Translations under genes and position numbers: made by a program | The notes under the pieces: model-generated | Database searches by the model: none | What the model saw: the letters and a program-made list of their open reading frames with translations, nothing else | What the model was told of the DNA's origin: nothing | Origin: Anthonomus grandis grandis | Taxonomy: Eukaryota > Arthropoda > Insecta > Coleoptera > Curculionidae | Length of the DNA: 64,000 nucleotides | Direction of reading: 5' to 3' | Assembly (NCBI RefSeq): GCF_022605725.1 | Contig: NC_065548.1 | Coordinates: 41,595,131 to 41,659,130, forward strand | In this document: piece by piece, positions 11,035 through 21,576 of the stretch | Layout: each line of letters opens with the position of its first letter | How positions within the stretch are numbered: the first letter of the stretch is position 1

Positions 11035-12215
11035 CTAAAATGGACAAACTTCCAAAGAAAGGCTAGAACACTCCTAAGCAAAACCAATAAGTATCATCCA
11101 AAGTGCTATAGAACGAACTACGCTACCTTGACATATGGGAGGAAGAGAAATGGCCGACAACTGACTCAGCAAATTAGTAATTTCCAATCCTTTTTCTTAA
11201 GAAAGGCTGAAATATAAGATATTCTTTATGTTGTATATGAAGCAGAAAAGTTATCACCACTAACTAACTACTCCAGGAGCTTGAGATACATATGCACCAT
11301 AAGCATCAAGCAAGAAAAAATGCGAGCTTGGATGGGAGTCATGTAGTGGTTTATATGAAATGTATGTTTACGAGGTTCAACAAGAATATATCGACATAGA
11401 GGCGTCGAACTACTGGTTGACTGCGAAATAGCTTTTCCTCAAAAATGACGAGTTTCTTGTGGTCAAAATCCAAGATCAAGTAATATCAACAAGAAATTAT
11501 TTAATGTTTGCCGTAGGTGACCTGACGGTACAGATAAAGTGACAGATGTAGGTATGGATGTGAGACAACGGATCCATTCAGCATGTCACTGGTGGATATC
11601 AAACTTTTGCACCAACGAAAAATAAAGAACGGCATGATCTAGTTGTATAGATACTGCATCAAGAGCGCGCTTATCAGCAGCCAAATTACCACATTATACC
11701 TATAAGCCGGAACCACTACTTGAAAATGAGCAACTCAAATTTTTATTAAGATTGCACTGTATTTACAAACCAACTAGTAAGTAACTATTCCTAATAATAA
11801 CAACCTAAAAGCAAAACATAATGAAATGATTGTTAAGTACATAGATCTAGAATACCAGCTCAGACAATGAGAAATAAAAGAAGTGCGGACAATCTCAATT
11901 ATTGAGTCAACAACAGGATTAATAATAATAAAAAACATAAAACTGCTCAAACTTAAGGAAAACATCTATAAGCTAAGTCAGAAAGTTCATTGGAAATGCA
12001 GATAGCGTCTACTAGTATAAGAAACATATTGTGTTATTTTAATCTAAGTGAATTATTTATTAATAAAGGTAAAAAACGAATCCGATAAAATGGAAAGGAC
12101 TCTATCAGAGCTTCATTCTAAGATCTGATCTGAGGGATAAGTGAACCCCCCTTTTGGAAGGGGAAGGGCGACTGTGGTTTGGCATGAAATCTTTAATAAT
12201 AATAGTAAGTCTTTT
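11035..12215 (+). pseudogene. LINE fragment (family 'HHPK'), post-RT region, C-terminus and 3' UTR
   Basis: Plus-strand text resembles the part of a non-LTR ORF2 downstream of the RT: ARTLLSKTNKYHPKCYRTN, TYGRKRNGRQLTQQISNFQS, then EQEKMRAWMGV, and much later NNLKAKHNEMIVKYIDLEY and ISIIESTTGLIIIKNIKLLK. Full-length copies in other animals end with VPNTxNLxxTHxEKIxKY...IIPVVxSxTGVxPKSL, which these blocks match. Stops are frequent. The 3' UTR near 12085-12200 (gataagtgaaccccccttt, then ttggcatgaaatct) is shared with a second copy near 45150-45275. Both end in a TAA/AAT-rich tail, so they belong to one family. Confidence 0.75.
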
Positions 12216-12719
12216 TATTTAAAACAAATATATATTAATATTATACATACATACATATTATATTTAAAACATACATAGTTAATCAATACGTAGAAAATAT
12301 TGGCGAAGTCTAGCTACTCTTACTCACTACAGTTACTACACCACTCTTAGTTACAACAGACTACTCTTACTTAACCACTACAAATAGATAACATATATGA
12401 ATATAATTTTACATACAAAGTCATCCTCTTAACGTATAAAGAAAATCAATAAAAAAAAAGAATTATTTTCAGGAACATGGATTGGAACTTTGATAGAAAT
12501 GCAAAAGAGGAATCATGCCGAAATTAAATACTTCCTTTACCTGTGCAAAAGTACCTTGCGCAGCTAAAGGGACATGCAAGTGCAAATGCAGCAAACTCAG
12601 AATAAAAACACACAGATCATTAGTGCAATAAAACATGATTTTTCAACTTAAATACTTTGATGAGTTAACAAAGTTATATTTGTCCTTGAAAGAGGAAAGA
12701 ACGAAATGTAAATTTGAAT
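12216..12719. other. AT-rich spacer
   Basis: No element was identified. A short plus-strand cysteine-rich run (CAKVPCAAKGTCKCKC, about 12541-12590) is too short to assign. Confidence 0.3.
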
Positions 12720-12729
12720 TTATTAATAT

Positions 12730-13235
12730 TTAGAATTTTAAAGTAGTTAGGAATATGGTTGTAGATTTAATAGCGTTAAATGTAAATGACGTTTTAAACA
12801 GAGCAGTTTTCAATTTAGGCATAGCAACTAATTTTTTGCTTCTTATATTTAAGTGATGAACTTTTTTTTGGGAAAAAATTTACTTTTGAGTTTTTTTATA
12901 CAAGAATTTTTAGAAATGCCTGAAGACAATTTCGTGAACAAAATTGGCAAGATGAAGATTCTATCTGACATATTAAGCCAATTTGTTCCTGATATTTTAT
13001 GCAATATATGGTCTCCCTTTTTAATGCCATATATTAACCTACAACAAGAGTTTTGCATTTTTTGAATTCTTTGTTCTAATAACCTTAAACAAGGATAATG
13101 ACTAAAAGCAAGAAACTCACAGAGTAGCGTTTTTAATTTAAAATTAAGTGGGAGTCTTGGAATAAAAATAAATTTCAGGGACAAAAAGATTTTCTTGTTC
13201 AACTTGTTACAGTTTTTTTTTGTGAGCATAACACT
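12730..13235 (-). pseudogene. Jockey-like LINE C-terminal fragment
   Basis: On the minus strand the frame at 13229-12849 reads LKTLLCEFLAFSHYPC, RIQKMQNSCCRLIYGIKK and DHILHKISGTNWLNMSDRI. These match the ORF2 tail of Jockey-like LINEs (RIQKVQNSCLRLIYG..K.DHIS.KL..T.WL....R). Downstream, after a frame change, KLKTALFKTSFTFNAIKS (about 12820-12765) is the usual 'P..KT.LFK.SF...A...WN.LP' end. The RT core is missing, so this is a 5'-truncated copy. Confidence 0.75.
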
Positions 13236-13871
13236 TTAACTCGATGTATTCAAATTTGAAATATTTTAATATAATTTAATAAAGCTTCTTTTATTTGTCA
13301 AAGTTTTAGATTAGTGGTTATAAAAGTCAAAAGCAAACAGAGTTTGGGCTTATAAGAAAGGGTAATCTCCATAGAAAAATCAACCATAATTGTATAGGTT
13401 TCAATAATTATAAAATTTTGATCAGTTTAGAAAATAACCAATTTAGTGCAAATGTATTTAAATGGCAAATATATGTATAAATATATCAGAACAGAATATA
13501 GACATTTATGGATACATATATATTTTGTTCTATAGCAGTAACTACTTATTAGGAATCAAGTTCATATTAAAGCATAATCTTGACTAGGTTGATATTGTTG
13601 GTACCTTGATCTTGCATTGTGAGGTTGTACGGGTGTCTGATTTCTTTCGGTTGCCTTGGCTAATGTCGATCTGAAAATTAGAATAAGACTTTATTATGTG
13701 TGATGTCTGCAATAGTCAGTTGAGCAGAATTTGCTGCTCTTTCTTTTCACATAATTTTACTGTAGGAAAAGTGTAGTGAATCTTCATTTCAATAAAATAG
13801 TAAACAAAGTAACTGTCAAACCCAAATATTGATTTTCTTCTCAAGACCTGTTTAAGTTTTATTGTGGCTGG
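13236..13871. other. AT-rich spacer
   Basis: Nothing was recognised apart from scattered short open frames. One minus-strand frame (13716-13913) reaches into the hairpin below and shares peptide text with its mirror image. Confidence 0.4.
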
Positions 13872-14031
13872 TAAAGTCCAGTGCAACGATATATTAGAAT
13901 GGTCACCCGTCAAAACACCAGCATTTTACTTCTCAAACAATGTAAATAGAAGGTGGATGACATTGCTTGGCAGGTGGAATGCTGGTGTTTTGACGGGTGA
14001 CCATTCTAATATATCGTTGCACTGGACTTTA
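13872..14031. repeat. Perfect 54-bp inverted repeat (long hairpin)
   Basis: Arms 13872-13925 and 13978-14031 are exact reverse complements over 54 bp, separated by 52 bp. Inside the loop, caaacaatgt and acattgcttg pair again with one G-T wobble, so a transcript could fold into a roughly 160-nt hairpin. Both strands therefore encode the same peptide text (TGDHSNISLHW) in mirror frames. No transposon ends or target duplication are visible. It could be a recent inverted duplication, or a precursor of hairpin-derived small RNA. Confidence 0.9.
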
Positions 14032-14539
14032 TATACTTACAGAAATACTTATTTTATGCAGGAATTGTCTATATTTTCAGTAAGATTCCAAGGTTGACAG
14101 ATAACTTAAACATGGTAAAATCTGGAGGGGATCCATTTCGACAGATTTGGGTTTATGGGTCATTTTCAGCTGAGAGTTGAAGACTTCAGCTGGTTTCGCT
14201 TTGAGCGGATTTACAAAGGAAATACCTTATCTAGGTGTGATATTTTTTGGTGAGTTAAATTAAAGTTTTGCCGAGGGCAGTTTTAAAGAAACAGAAAAGA
14301 GTTCTTAAGACTTCCTGTGTTATTTTGTCATAAAAATTCCAAAGAAAGGCTACATTCCAACCTCGGACTTGATGGTCTGAGCCCCATCGAATACACTTGA
14401 GCTTCTTCTGGATATCCTGAAATCCATCACAGAGTGTAGTACTGGCTGAATCACTTTGTCCAACTACCACAGCAGACACTGTCCTTCCTGACACACCAGA
14501 TGACCCCCATAGCCGTCTAGTCATCGACCAGGGTGAGTA
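14032..14539. other. Unassigned DNA interrupted by a hAT insertion
   Basis: The plus strand has protein-like fragments (KERLHSNLGLDGLSPIEYT near 14341-14400; ADTVLPDTPDDPHSRLVID near 14473-14530). They might belong to a decayed element that the adjacent hAT MITE entered. I could not assign a family. Confidence 0.25.
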
Positions 14540-14547
14540 CAAGGACC
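14540..14547. repeat. 8-bp target site duplication, left copy
   Basis: caaggacc directly precedes the CAGTGGCG terminus and is repeated exactly at 15342-15349. Confidence 0.9.
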
Positions 14548-15341
14548 CAGTGGCGAAGCGTGAACTTTTTTTCGGGTAGACAAACAATAAAAATCGTTAA
14601 TTAGAAAAAAATGTGTATTCAATATTATTCATTTTAATGAAATAGAGAATGAAAGCGCATGAAATATTAACTCAAAGAGAAAAATTATGTAGTGATATAA
14701 AAAAGAAAAAAATAAATACTACTTACAAAAAAACACAACATAGGTATAACTATAACTTATAAATCCATAATATCCATTATTTTAAAATTAATTAAAGACA
14801 AATAAAAACACAACTAAAATACAATTGCCAATATCGAACAGTCGTTCATAAATAACCACTAAAAAAACCTGTAAGATGTACCGACCAGATCCATGTCCAT
14901 AAACAATAACCCTCAACAGCATAATAAAATAGCTGGTCGACTTCGATAGACAAAAGCTCGAATGTCTTTCCCGCGAGTAAATTTTGCATACGTAATAGGG
15001 TGAATACTGATGCGGCCGGACCTCTGCCACCTGCTTGATGCGTATATGGTTCGATTAATTGCTCTAAATTTCGGAAGACAAATATCAATGTGTCTTTCTG
15101 GGGCTCGTATACAATAAATGGATGTCAGCCCTGCATTTTTATTTTAATTGGTGCGCCTTAGATATTATAGCCGTTTAGATACTATGTAATAATAGTAAGG
15201 AGCGACTACTTTCTGTGTTAATTTTTTTTAAATTGTAATTCAACAATTACATGAAATAATTACGTAATAAATTAATGACAAATAACTGGATAATTTTGGG
15301 TAGACAGTGTCTACCTTGTCTACTCGTACGCTTCGCCTTTG
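14548..15341. mobile_element. Non-autonomous hAT element (794 bp)
   Basis: The termini are CAGTGGCGAAGCGT and, on the reverse strand, CAAAGGCGAAGCGT, followed by subterminal gtagaca/tctac motifs on both sides. An exact 8-bp duplication (caaggacc) flanks it, as expected for hAT insertion. Interior frames such as QNLLAGKTFELLSIEVDQL (minus, near 15000) are short and lack transposase motifs, so it would depend on a transposase made elsewhere. Confidence 0.92.
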
Positions 15342-15349
15342 CAAGGACC
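15342..15349. repeat. 8-bp target site duplication, right copy
   Basis: This exact repeat of caaggacc (14540-14547) marks the right boundary of the 794-bp hAT insertion. Confidence 0.9.
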
Positions 15350-15609
15350 ACAGGTATCACAGAATAATATAATCATTTAGAAGTGTAAAACAAAGGCCAC
15401 ACACATTATTTTCGCCATAGTTAGTACTAATTGAATAATTTATCGCATATATATTTACTATTTTATTTTAATTTTTGAGGCCCCTTGTTGCTATACTCTT
15501 TGTTGGGAACTGAGTATATACGTATATCCGAGGTAGACTATAAGTTGTACCATATTTATTTAATCATAAACCGCAGGTTGTTATTATTTAATTTATCTTT
15601 TATAAACTC

Positions 15610-15617
15610 TAGTGAAC
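15610..15617. repeat. 8-bp target site duplication of the large hAT, left copy
   Basis: tagtgaac is repeated exactly at 18373-18380 on the other side of the element. Confidence 0.85.
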
Positions 15618-18372
15618 TAAAGATGGGAAGTACGTGTGCGTGTCGTACAAAATGTATGATTCACTTTAATGTACGGTGTACGTGCCGTACAATTTTATTG
15701 TACTGACAGTACAATATAAATTATTATAAAGTTAAACCAAAAAAACACAATACTTTTAATTTGTTCAAAATAATTTTTATTTGTATCAAAAAATATAAGA
15801 TATTTATAAATAATAAAGAAATAGAAACAATAAAGAAAATTTGGAAGAAAAGTTTTGCAATTCCTTATACCTATAGCATAAATGTAAAAAATAAATATTT
15901 TATTCTTAATAATAATATAATAAATTAACATTAATGTAATAAAATACGAAAACGAAAGTAACTACATAATACTAAAGAAAATGAAAATAACATAAAAATG
16001 GATTCATAAATTTACGTTTAAAAAAACAATATGATTTACTTTTTCACCTTTTAATCTGTTTCGTCGATCAGTAATGATTTGCCCAGTTTTAGAGAATACT
16101 CTTTCACTTGGAACAGATATCCCAACAACGCACAGTTTTCTCATGGCTAGGTCGTAGAGACGTGGATAAACAGATTTGCGTTCTTTCCACCATATGAGTG
16201 GGTCTGCGGTTCTCAATTGGTTCAAGTGGTTCCTGCATATATTTTTCAACTTCAATGAGACTGGAGACTTTTGGGTTGCTACCACCAACCAGTTTTGATA
16301 CGTTTTGATCGAAATCTTCCCATATTTTAGATGATGGTTTAGGTTCCTCGGCACAAGTTTCATTGGGTTCTATATTTGTATTTTTATCTTCCGTTTCTTT
16401 GGGCAAGTTTGTAATATAACGCTTTATATTCTCTTTTGTAGCCTCAAAACAGGTTTTGCTGGTAAATCCATGATTTTTGAATCTAGGATCCAGAAAAGTA
16501 GCTTCAGCGACTGGCCCAAACGACGAATTAATTCTGGTAAATCCGGATTGCTGTTTAAATAGTTTGCACAATACTTTTTTAGATCGGAACTGAACAAAAT
16601 TATTTTGGATGCTGTAACCTTCTTTTCACTACTAGTCTCTTCTGTGACATCTTTGAAGACACCCAAAAGGTCACAACATTTCTCCAAAACAGTGTACTCT
16701 TCGTTGTTCAAATTTGCTAAGGTTGGATAGTTAATGGCAATTGTTGAAATTAAAGATTCTCTAGTCTCCAAAATCCTCTTAAACATATCATATGTTTAGT
16801 TCCATCTGGTAATTACATCCTGTTTGAAATTTAATACTGACTTTCCCATTTGTTCCTGCATTGATTTTAGGAGAGCAGTTGCCTTTGGACTTCTTTTGAA
16901 AAATTCTACTATCTTCTTCACTTTGGTTTGGATTTCCTTTATTTCTTTCATTGCAGTTTGAACCATCAAATTTAGTGTGTGAGCGAAACAGGGTACGTGT
17001 CTCCATGGTGTCTATCTTATGGCTGCAACTATATTGGCAGCATTGTCAGTAGTAACTGCTTCAATTTTTTCAAAAATTTTCGAGCTATTGTTTGAAGCTC
17101 ACTTGCCAAATTGTCTGCTGTATGACTATCAGAATAATTACAGCATTCTAACAGAAATGTTACATTTTCATGATCCTCATTTATTCCATGAGCTGTTACC
17201 GAAACAAAATTTCGTTTGCCACCCATGTCCAGCTATCTGTGGTCAAACAAATAGCGTTGGATGATTTAAGGTTATAAAATACTTCTTTTTTTTTTATATT
17301 ATACATTTGCTGTATAACAGCTTTGGAAACAGTTTTTCTTGAAGGCATCTAGTAACTTGGATTCAATGCTGTTATGATTTTTTTAAAATTTTGACTTTTC
17401 ACTATTTGAAACGGCAGATAATCATTCACAATTGTTCTCACTAACAACTCGTTAAATTCATTTGTTTTTTTAGTGCTAATTGGCTTGGAAAAGTATTGTG
17501 TTACTTTTGAATTATCTTTTTTCTATTTGCACTTAACGGGTTTTTTGTAATTGTAGCTGTTGATGTTGATGGACCTTCATTTATTTCATACGAAACTGTT
17601 GAAGTTGTCTTCTCAGTAGGAGTAGGGCTTGGAGTTGAAGACCGGGCATTGTTTATTTTACATACATCTCTTCTAGAACTTTCTTCGTTATATGCATGTA
17701 TATGCTTACTTTTAAGATGCCTTGTAAGCGTATTAGTAGAACCTCCCTTAATTGACAACATTTGGGAACAAAAATTACATTTCGCAGATTTTCTTTCAAC
17801 AACTTCCTTGAAATAAGACCATACCGAACTTTTTCGTTTTGTGTTATTTTGTACACCACTCATTACTCCCTTTATTTTGGGCACTGACCACTACTAAAAT
17901 CTAAAATAGATACGTATTTTTTTTATTAAATACACTAAATACAGGCAGGTCACGCTACAATTATGTCTGTATCTGTAACACGATTATCACGGTACTAAAA
18001 CCAAAACTAAACAAGGAATATTATTCTTTATTGATGTGTCATCACACATCACATAATCACATGACCTAACTACCAAAAAACTAATAAAAAAACAACCCAT
18101 ACCACCTAACTAAACAAAAAAGAAAGGCTTTGCTATTGCCGCGCCGCCAGCATAAAAAGGCAATAAACTAAAATACCTAAAGGCCATAAATCAAATTTGT
18201 TTGTGTGTCGATCCGAGATCCGAGGATCCCACGCGAGACGTGACATCGTCGCTCGCGCTGGTTCCGTCGGACGTCGTACGATTGATTGTACGGCTCACAT
18301 TGTACGGCACAATTTGGTGTTCTGTACGATGTGTGCTAATACAACCAATTGTACTGGTTTTGCCCATCACTA
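15618..18372. mobile_element. hAT (Ac-like) transposon, 2755 bp
   Basis: The left end reads TAAAGATGGGAAGTAC. The right end on the reverse strand reads TAGTGATGGGCAAAAC, sharing the GATGGG core typical of many arthropod hAT ends. The flanks carry the 8-bp duplication tagtgaac. Both subterminal regions hold many GTAC/CGTAC words (15631-15715 and 18270-18355), which are likely transposase-binding sites. It encodes one BED-type transposase on the minus strand, now broken. The right 200 bp is GC-richer than the surroundings. Confidence 0.92.
16004..17884 (-). pseudogene. hAT transposase with BED zinc finger (ZBED-like), broken
   Basis: The minus-strand order is complete for a hAT transposase. 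A BED finger comes first (SSVWSYFKEV...CNFCSQMLSIKG...LTRHLKSKH, about 17830-17700). The first catalytic Asp is in CLTTDSWT (about 17245). SHTADNLASELQTIARKF (about 17135-17080) follows, then the second Asp in TTDNAANIVAAI (about 17055-17020). The middle region KATALLKSMQEQMGKS...LNFKQDVITRWN is followed by a stop at about 16797. The C-terminal dimerisation block holds the catalytic Glu in VPSERVFSKTGQIITDRRNRLK (about 16120-16050). At least three frameshifts and one stop split it. The family norm is 600-700 residues, so almost nothing is deleted; decay is by small lesions. The start at 17884 agrees with the BED position. Confidence 0.9.
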
Positions 18373-18380
18373 TAGTGAAC
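18373..18380. repeat. 8-bp target site duplication of the large hAT, right copy
   Basis: tagtgaac matches 15610-15617 exactly. Confidence 0.85.
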
Positions 18381-18769
18381 TTTAAAACTTATAAATTTCA
18401 TATGATAATACCCATTTCTTTATTTAGCATTTCACACATTCACATTTAAACTTTGGTAATTAGAGGTTAGGTTATTTGTCAATATACTAAAGCTGAATTT
18501 ACGGATTACTTTTTAATATTTCCTTTTGCGGACCTAAATTAGGTGTGGTTTAAATTATCTACAGATATTTCCTGCCTTCGGTTCAGGGCCACATTCAGGG
18601 CCATATTAAAGCAAGATTTTAAGGGTATTATTGTACGAGAATATTAAAGCAGGTGGCGCTTATAAATACATATTTAGTAAGGTTTACCCACACCACTCGT
18701 GGGCTAGCTGTAGGCAATTTTATATATAAATATACCCCGGATACCCCTATTTTGCAAGAAGCTACCCTT
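18381..18769. other. Flanking DNA without recognised content
   Basis: AT-rich sequence between the hAT element and the minus-strand LINE. Nothing was recognised. Confidence 0.4.
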
Positions 18770-20200
18770 AACTTAATCAAATAATTTAATAATAAACATC
18801 AACAATCATTCAAAAATTTTTTTCCGTAATAAACTGTTTATGTTCCATAAAACGTAGATTCTTATCCATATGTAAACCTAAATTACTCGCGGAAGCTACT
18901 AAAGGAAGTATGATCCCTCTTAGGTTAATATTAACATTAGTTTTGACGATCATTTTATTTTTTTTAATTGCAAAACAGACGCTTGGATTTATTGAGGTTG
19001 TGGTAGATTATGTTTATTAGACAGGGAGTGTACTTCAAGAAAAGCTTTCTTGACGTACAGAAAATTGTACTTGAAACTTGCAGCAAATTATTTGATAAAA
19101 ACCACCCCTCCACAGGTCTCTAAGCTTTCAAGAGCTTTCTCTCTACATCTTTTTCTGTGATTCCAGCAAAGTCCAGAGTTGTCTCATCTGCAAATAGCAC
19201 AAACTTAGCATCTTCAGAGCTATAAGGTAAATCGTGGATAAAAATTAGAAACAAAACCGGACCAAGTATTGATTATTCTTAGATAATGGAACCACAATAT
19301 CTAAGACTACTTCCGCAGACGACCCCCCCCGGCCATTCGGAATATCTGATAACGATCAGCAAGGTATGACCTAGTCAATTCTATACTATTCTTGCTAAAA
19401 TTATAGGCTCTCATTGTTTCTGAACAAAAGTGAATATGTGACACAAAAAAGGTCACAGAGCAGATCATTGAAATATTCCAGATCCTCAAATGAGTCCATA
19501 ATTCCCTCCAAAAGTCGAGGACTCCCAAAAATGTGATTTTTTTTCTCCTAAATCCAAACTGATGGATAATTAAGCTTCAAAATATTATCTATCTACCCTG
19601 TCATGATCTTTTCAGAAATTTTTGATATTATAAGAACCAAGGAAATTGGTCTATAATTTGTCACAAGAGTTTTTTCTCCCTTTTTAAACACAGGAGTGAC
19701 AGGTGGATCAGTGACAGCTGAAGGGCATACCTTCATCAAGTCATGAGCTATCCTAGAAAAAAAAAATAAATTCCGAAGGCGGTATATGAGTGTCACTGTC
19801 TTTTTTTCCCTTTGAAATCCCTCGATCTAAGTTATTAATCTGCCACATACATTTACTGTGGTTCCTAGAAGAATTTATTTCTCTATCATTCTCTGCCTTT
19901 TTCGCTTTACAAATGGGGTCTCTATATGTTTTTAAATGACTTAAATGGCTTGTTTTTGAATGGATCAGATGTGAAATTGAAAAAAAAACATAGTCCAAGC
20001 AGGCTTCTCCACGTGTTGATTCAAAGATTGTCTGATAAAAACCATAGGAGCCCAAAAGATCAAGGACCATAGGAGTATCATTTTGTGTGGTGTTAAAATG
20101 CACGTTAAAGTCTTCTTTCAATATAATATCCTTATTATGTCCAATATAGTTTAAAACACCCTTCTCAGTAGATAAAAAGGTGCCAATAGTCCATACTTAT
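18770..20200 (-). pseudogene. Jockey-like LINE: endonuclease end, RT and C-terminus, decayed
   Basis: The minus strand reads: DIILKEDFNVHFN (about 20140-20100, the endonuclease '(G)DFN' block) with LDYVFF and SYGFYQT following; PVFKKGEKTLVTNYRPISLV (about 19690-19630, the start of the RT domain); AYNFSKNSIELTRSYLADR (about 19410-19355, the 'YG....L.W..SYLS.R' block); and KFVLFADETTLDF (about 19215-19175, catalytic F-ADD, here FADE). Downstream are WF.S..L and LGLHMDKNLRFMEHK (about 18890-18845). Stops and frameshifts are frequent, and pieces between blocks are missing. The 5' end is missing upstream of the endonuclease C-terminus. Confidence 0.85.
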
Positions 20201-20469
20201 AAAAAAAAGTTTTACCTTTTGCTTTCAAAAAATAAAGCAATTCCTTTAAATTATATGCATAAAAAAAAGTATAGGAAAAGGTCTCGCTTCTGCAAAGTAA
20301 AAGGTGTTAACTTTTTCTTATTTATAAAAAGAAGCATTTGCTTAAAAACTAAAGGATTTGCTTCTAAAAAAAGGAATCTAGTTTACAGCAACTTTTCTCA
20401 TTTTATCATTCTATTGTAAGGCCTTGTTTAAGTGATCTTTGGTTGATTAGTCGCAGTATTGTGTTAGTT

Positions 20470-21576
20470 ATGGCTAATGTGGTGCATTTACATACAAGAA
20501 AATACTACAAACTAAGACCTCGTGAGTCAGATTTCAAGACGTTGTTTACATTTGAGGAGGAAATTGTGGTGTGGTTGGCAAATTACTTTCTTGGCATGGA
20601 TTTCGAATCTCGTAGAGCAGCCCAGTTACCTGTGCAGAAAATGAAAATATTTTTGCGGTATTGTGCGAACCCTGGATTTCAGAGCGGAATAGCTGAAGAA
20701 TTGGGATGTTCGCAACCCACAGTGTCCAGAATATTTCATGGCGTGCTACAGCGAATTGTACAACAAGCCGGCAAATTTATCAGGTTCCCAAATACAGAAA
20801 ATCAAATTATGCAGGCCAAAGAGAAATGGTTGACCAGGTTCCGTTTTCCCACAGCTATTGGAGTTATCGACTGCACTCATATTCATCTTGATGGAAAACC
20901 AACCCAATTTGGAGACGAATATGTAAATCGAAAAGGTTTTGCCAGAATTAATGTACAGGTTACGTGCGACCAGAATTTTGTTATAACTAGTATAGATGCA
21001 AGTTGGCCTGGATCAGTCCATGATGCTCGTATATGGAAAAATTCGGCAGTGTGTGAAATCATGAAAAAGACAAGAAACACTATTCTTCTAGGAGACAGTG
21101 GGTATGGTATAATGTCATGTCTTATGACTCCTTACACCGACCCCCACGAGGAATATCAGAGAGTCTTTAACAGGCTGCTTACATCAGAGCGAGTTGTGAT
21201 TGAGCATACATTTGGGCAAGTAAAGCGGCGATTTCCTATCCTGAAGTATGGATGCAGATTAAAACTGACCAGTATTCCAAAAGTTATAATTGCGTGTGCT
21301 GTGTTGCACAATATAGCTAAGCAATTAAGAGATGATACATATAATACATATACGTCTATTTTTATAAGTTTTGGTAAATATTATTATTTCCAACAACAAC
21401 ATACTCTTGCGGGGCTTTTTCGTTTGATGCCTCGTTTACATTTTTTAGCTTGGCAGAGTAATATTGTTGTTGGAGACGAGCAACTTTCAGTTGTTCAACT
21501 AAAACTAATCGTTGAAGCTGGGTTGTCGTTAACTGCCTCGTCTCGTCAGACTCTTGTTTGCCCGAAGCAAAGGTAG
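20470..21576 (+). CDS. PIF/Harbinger transposase (HARBI1-like, DDE_Tnp_4), open frame
   Basis: This is the nuclease that would excise and integrate the element, normally imported and targeted by a Myb-like partner. The frame opens at 20443 but the first ATG is at 20470; the residue numbers here count from 20443. A helix-turn-helix lies around residues 78-101 (FQSGIAEELGCSQPTVSRIF). The catalytic triad is D143 (GVIDCTHI), D218 (LLGDSGYG) and E254 (ERVVIEHTFGQVKRRFP); the conserved DASWPGSVHDARIW block is at 185-198, and VLHNIAKQL (288-296) is the usual domain end. No stop or frameshift lies in the conserved part. The last ~75 codons run antisense through the 3' end of the partner gene and have no counterpart in the family, so they may be read-through rather than selected sequence. 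It is the only undamaged transposase core in the window. Confidence 0.9.
   Translation: MANVVHLHTRKYYKLRPRESDFKTLFTFEEEIVVWLANYFLGMDFESRRAAQLPVQKMKIFLRYCANPGFQSGIAEELGCSQPTVSRIFHGVLQRIVQQAGKFIRFPNTENQIMQAKEKWLTRFRFPTAIGVIDCTHIHLDGKPTQFGDEYVNRKGFARINVQVTCDQNFVITSIDASWPGSVHDARIWKNSAVCEIMKKTRNTILLGDSGYGIMSCLMTPYTDPHEEYQRVFNRLLTSERVVIEHTFGQVKRRFPILKYGCRLKLTSIPKVIIACAVLHNIAKQLRDDTYNTYTSIFISFGKYYYFQQQHTLAGLFRLMPRLHFLAWQSNIVVGDEQLSVVQLKLIVEAGLSLTASSRQTLVCPKQR

Noticed and set aside
13864..14097. Frame with NAGVLTGDHSNISLHW, reminiscent of an RNase H LINE 'LTGH' motif
   Set aside because: The similarity is short, and the same peptide appears in mirror frames only because of the perfect inverted repeat.
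14255..14587. 110-codon minus frame next to the small hAT
   Set aside because: It crosses the hAT boundary at 14548, so it is a chance frame partly inside the insertion.
18197..18449. Two overlapping plus frames
   Set aside because: They lie in the GC-rich right end of the hAT element and run past its target duplication; not genes.
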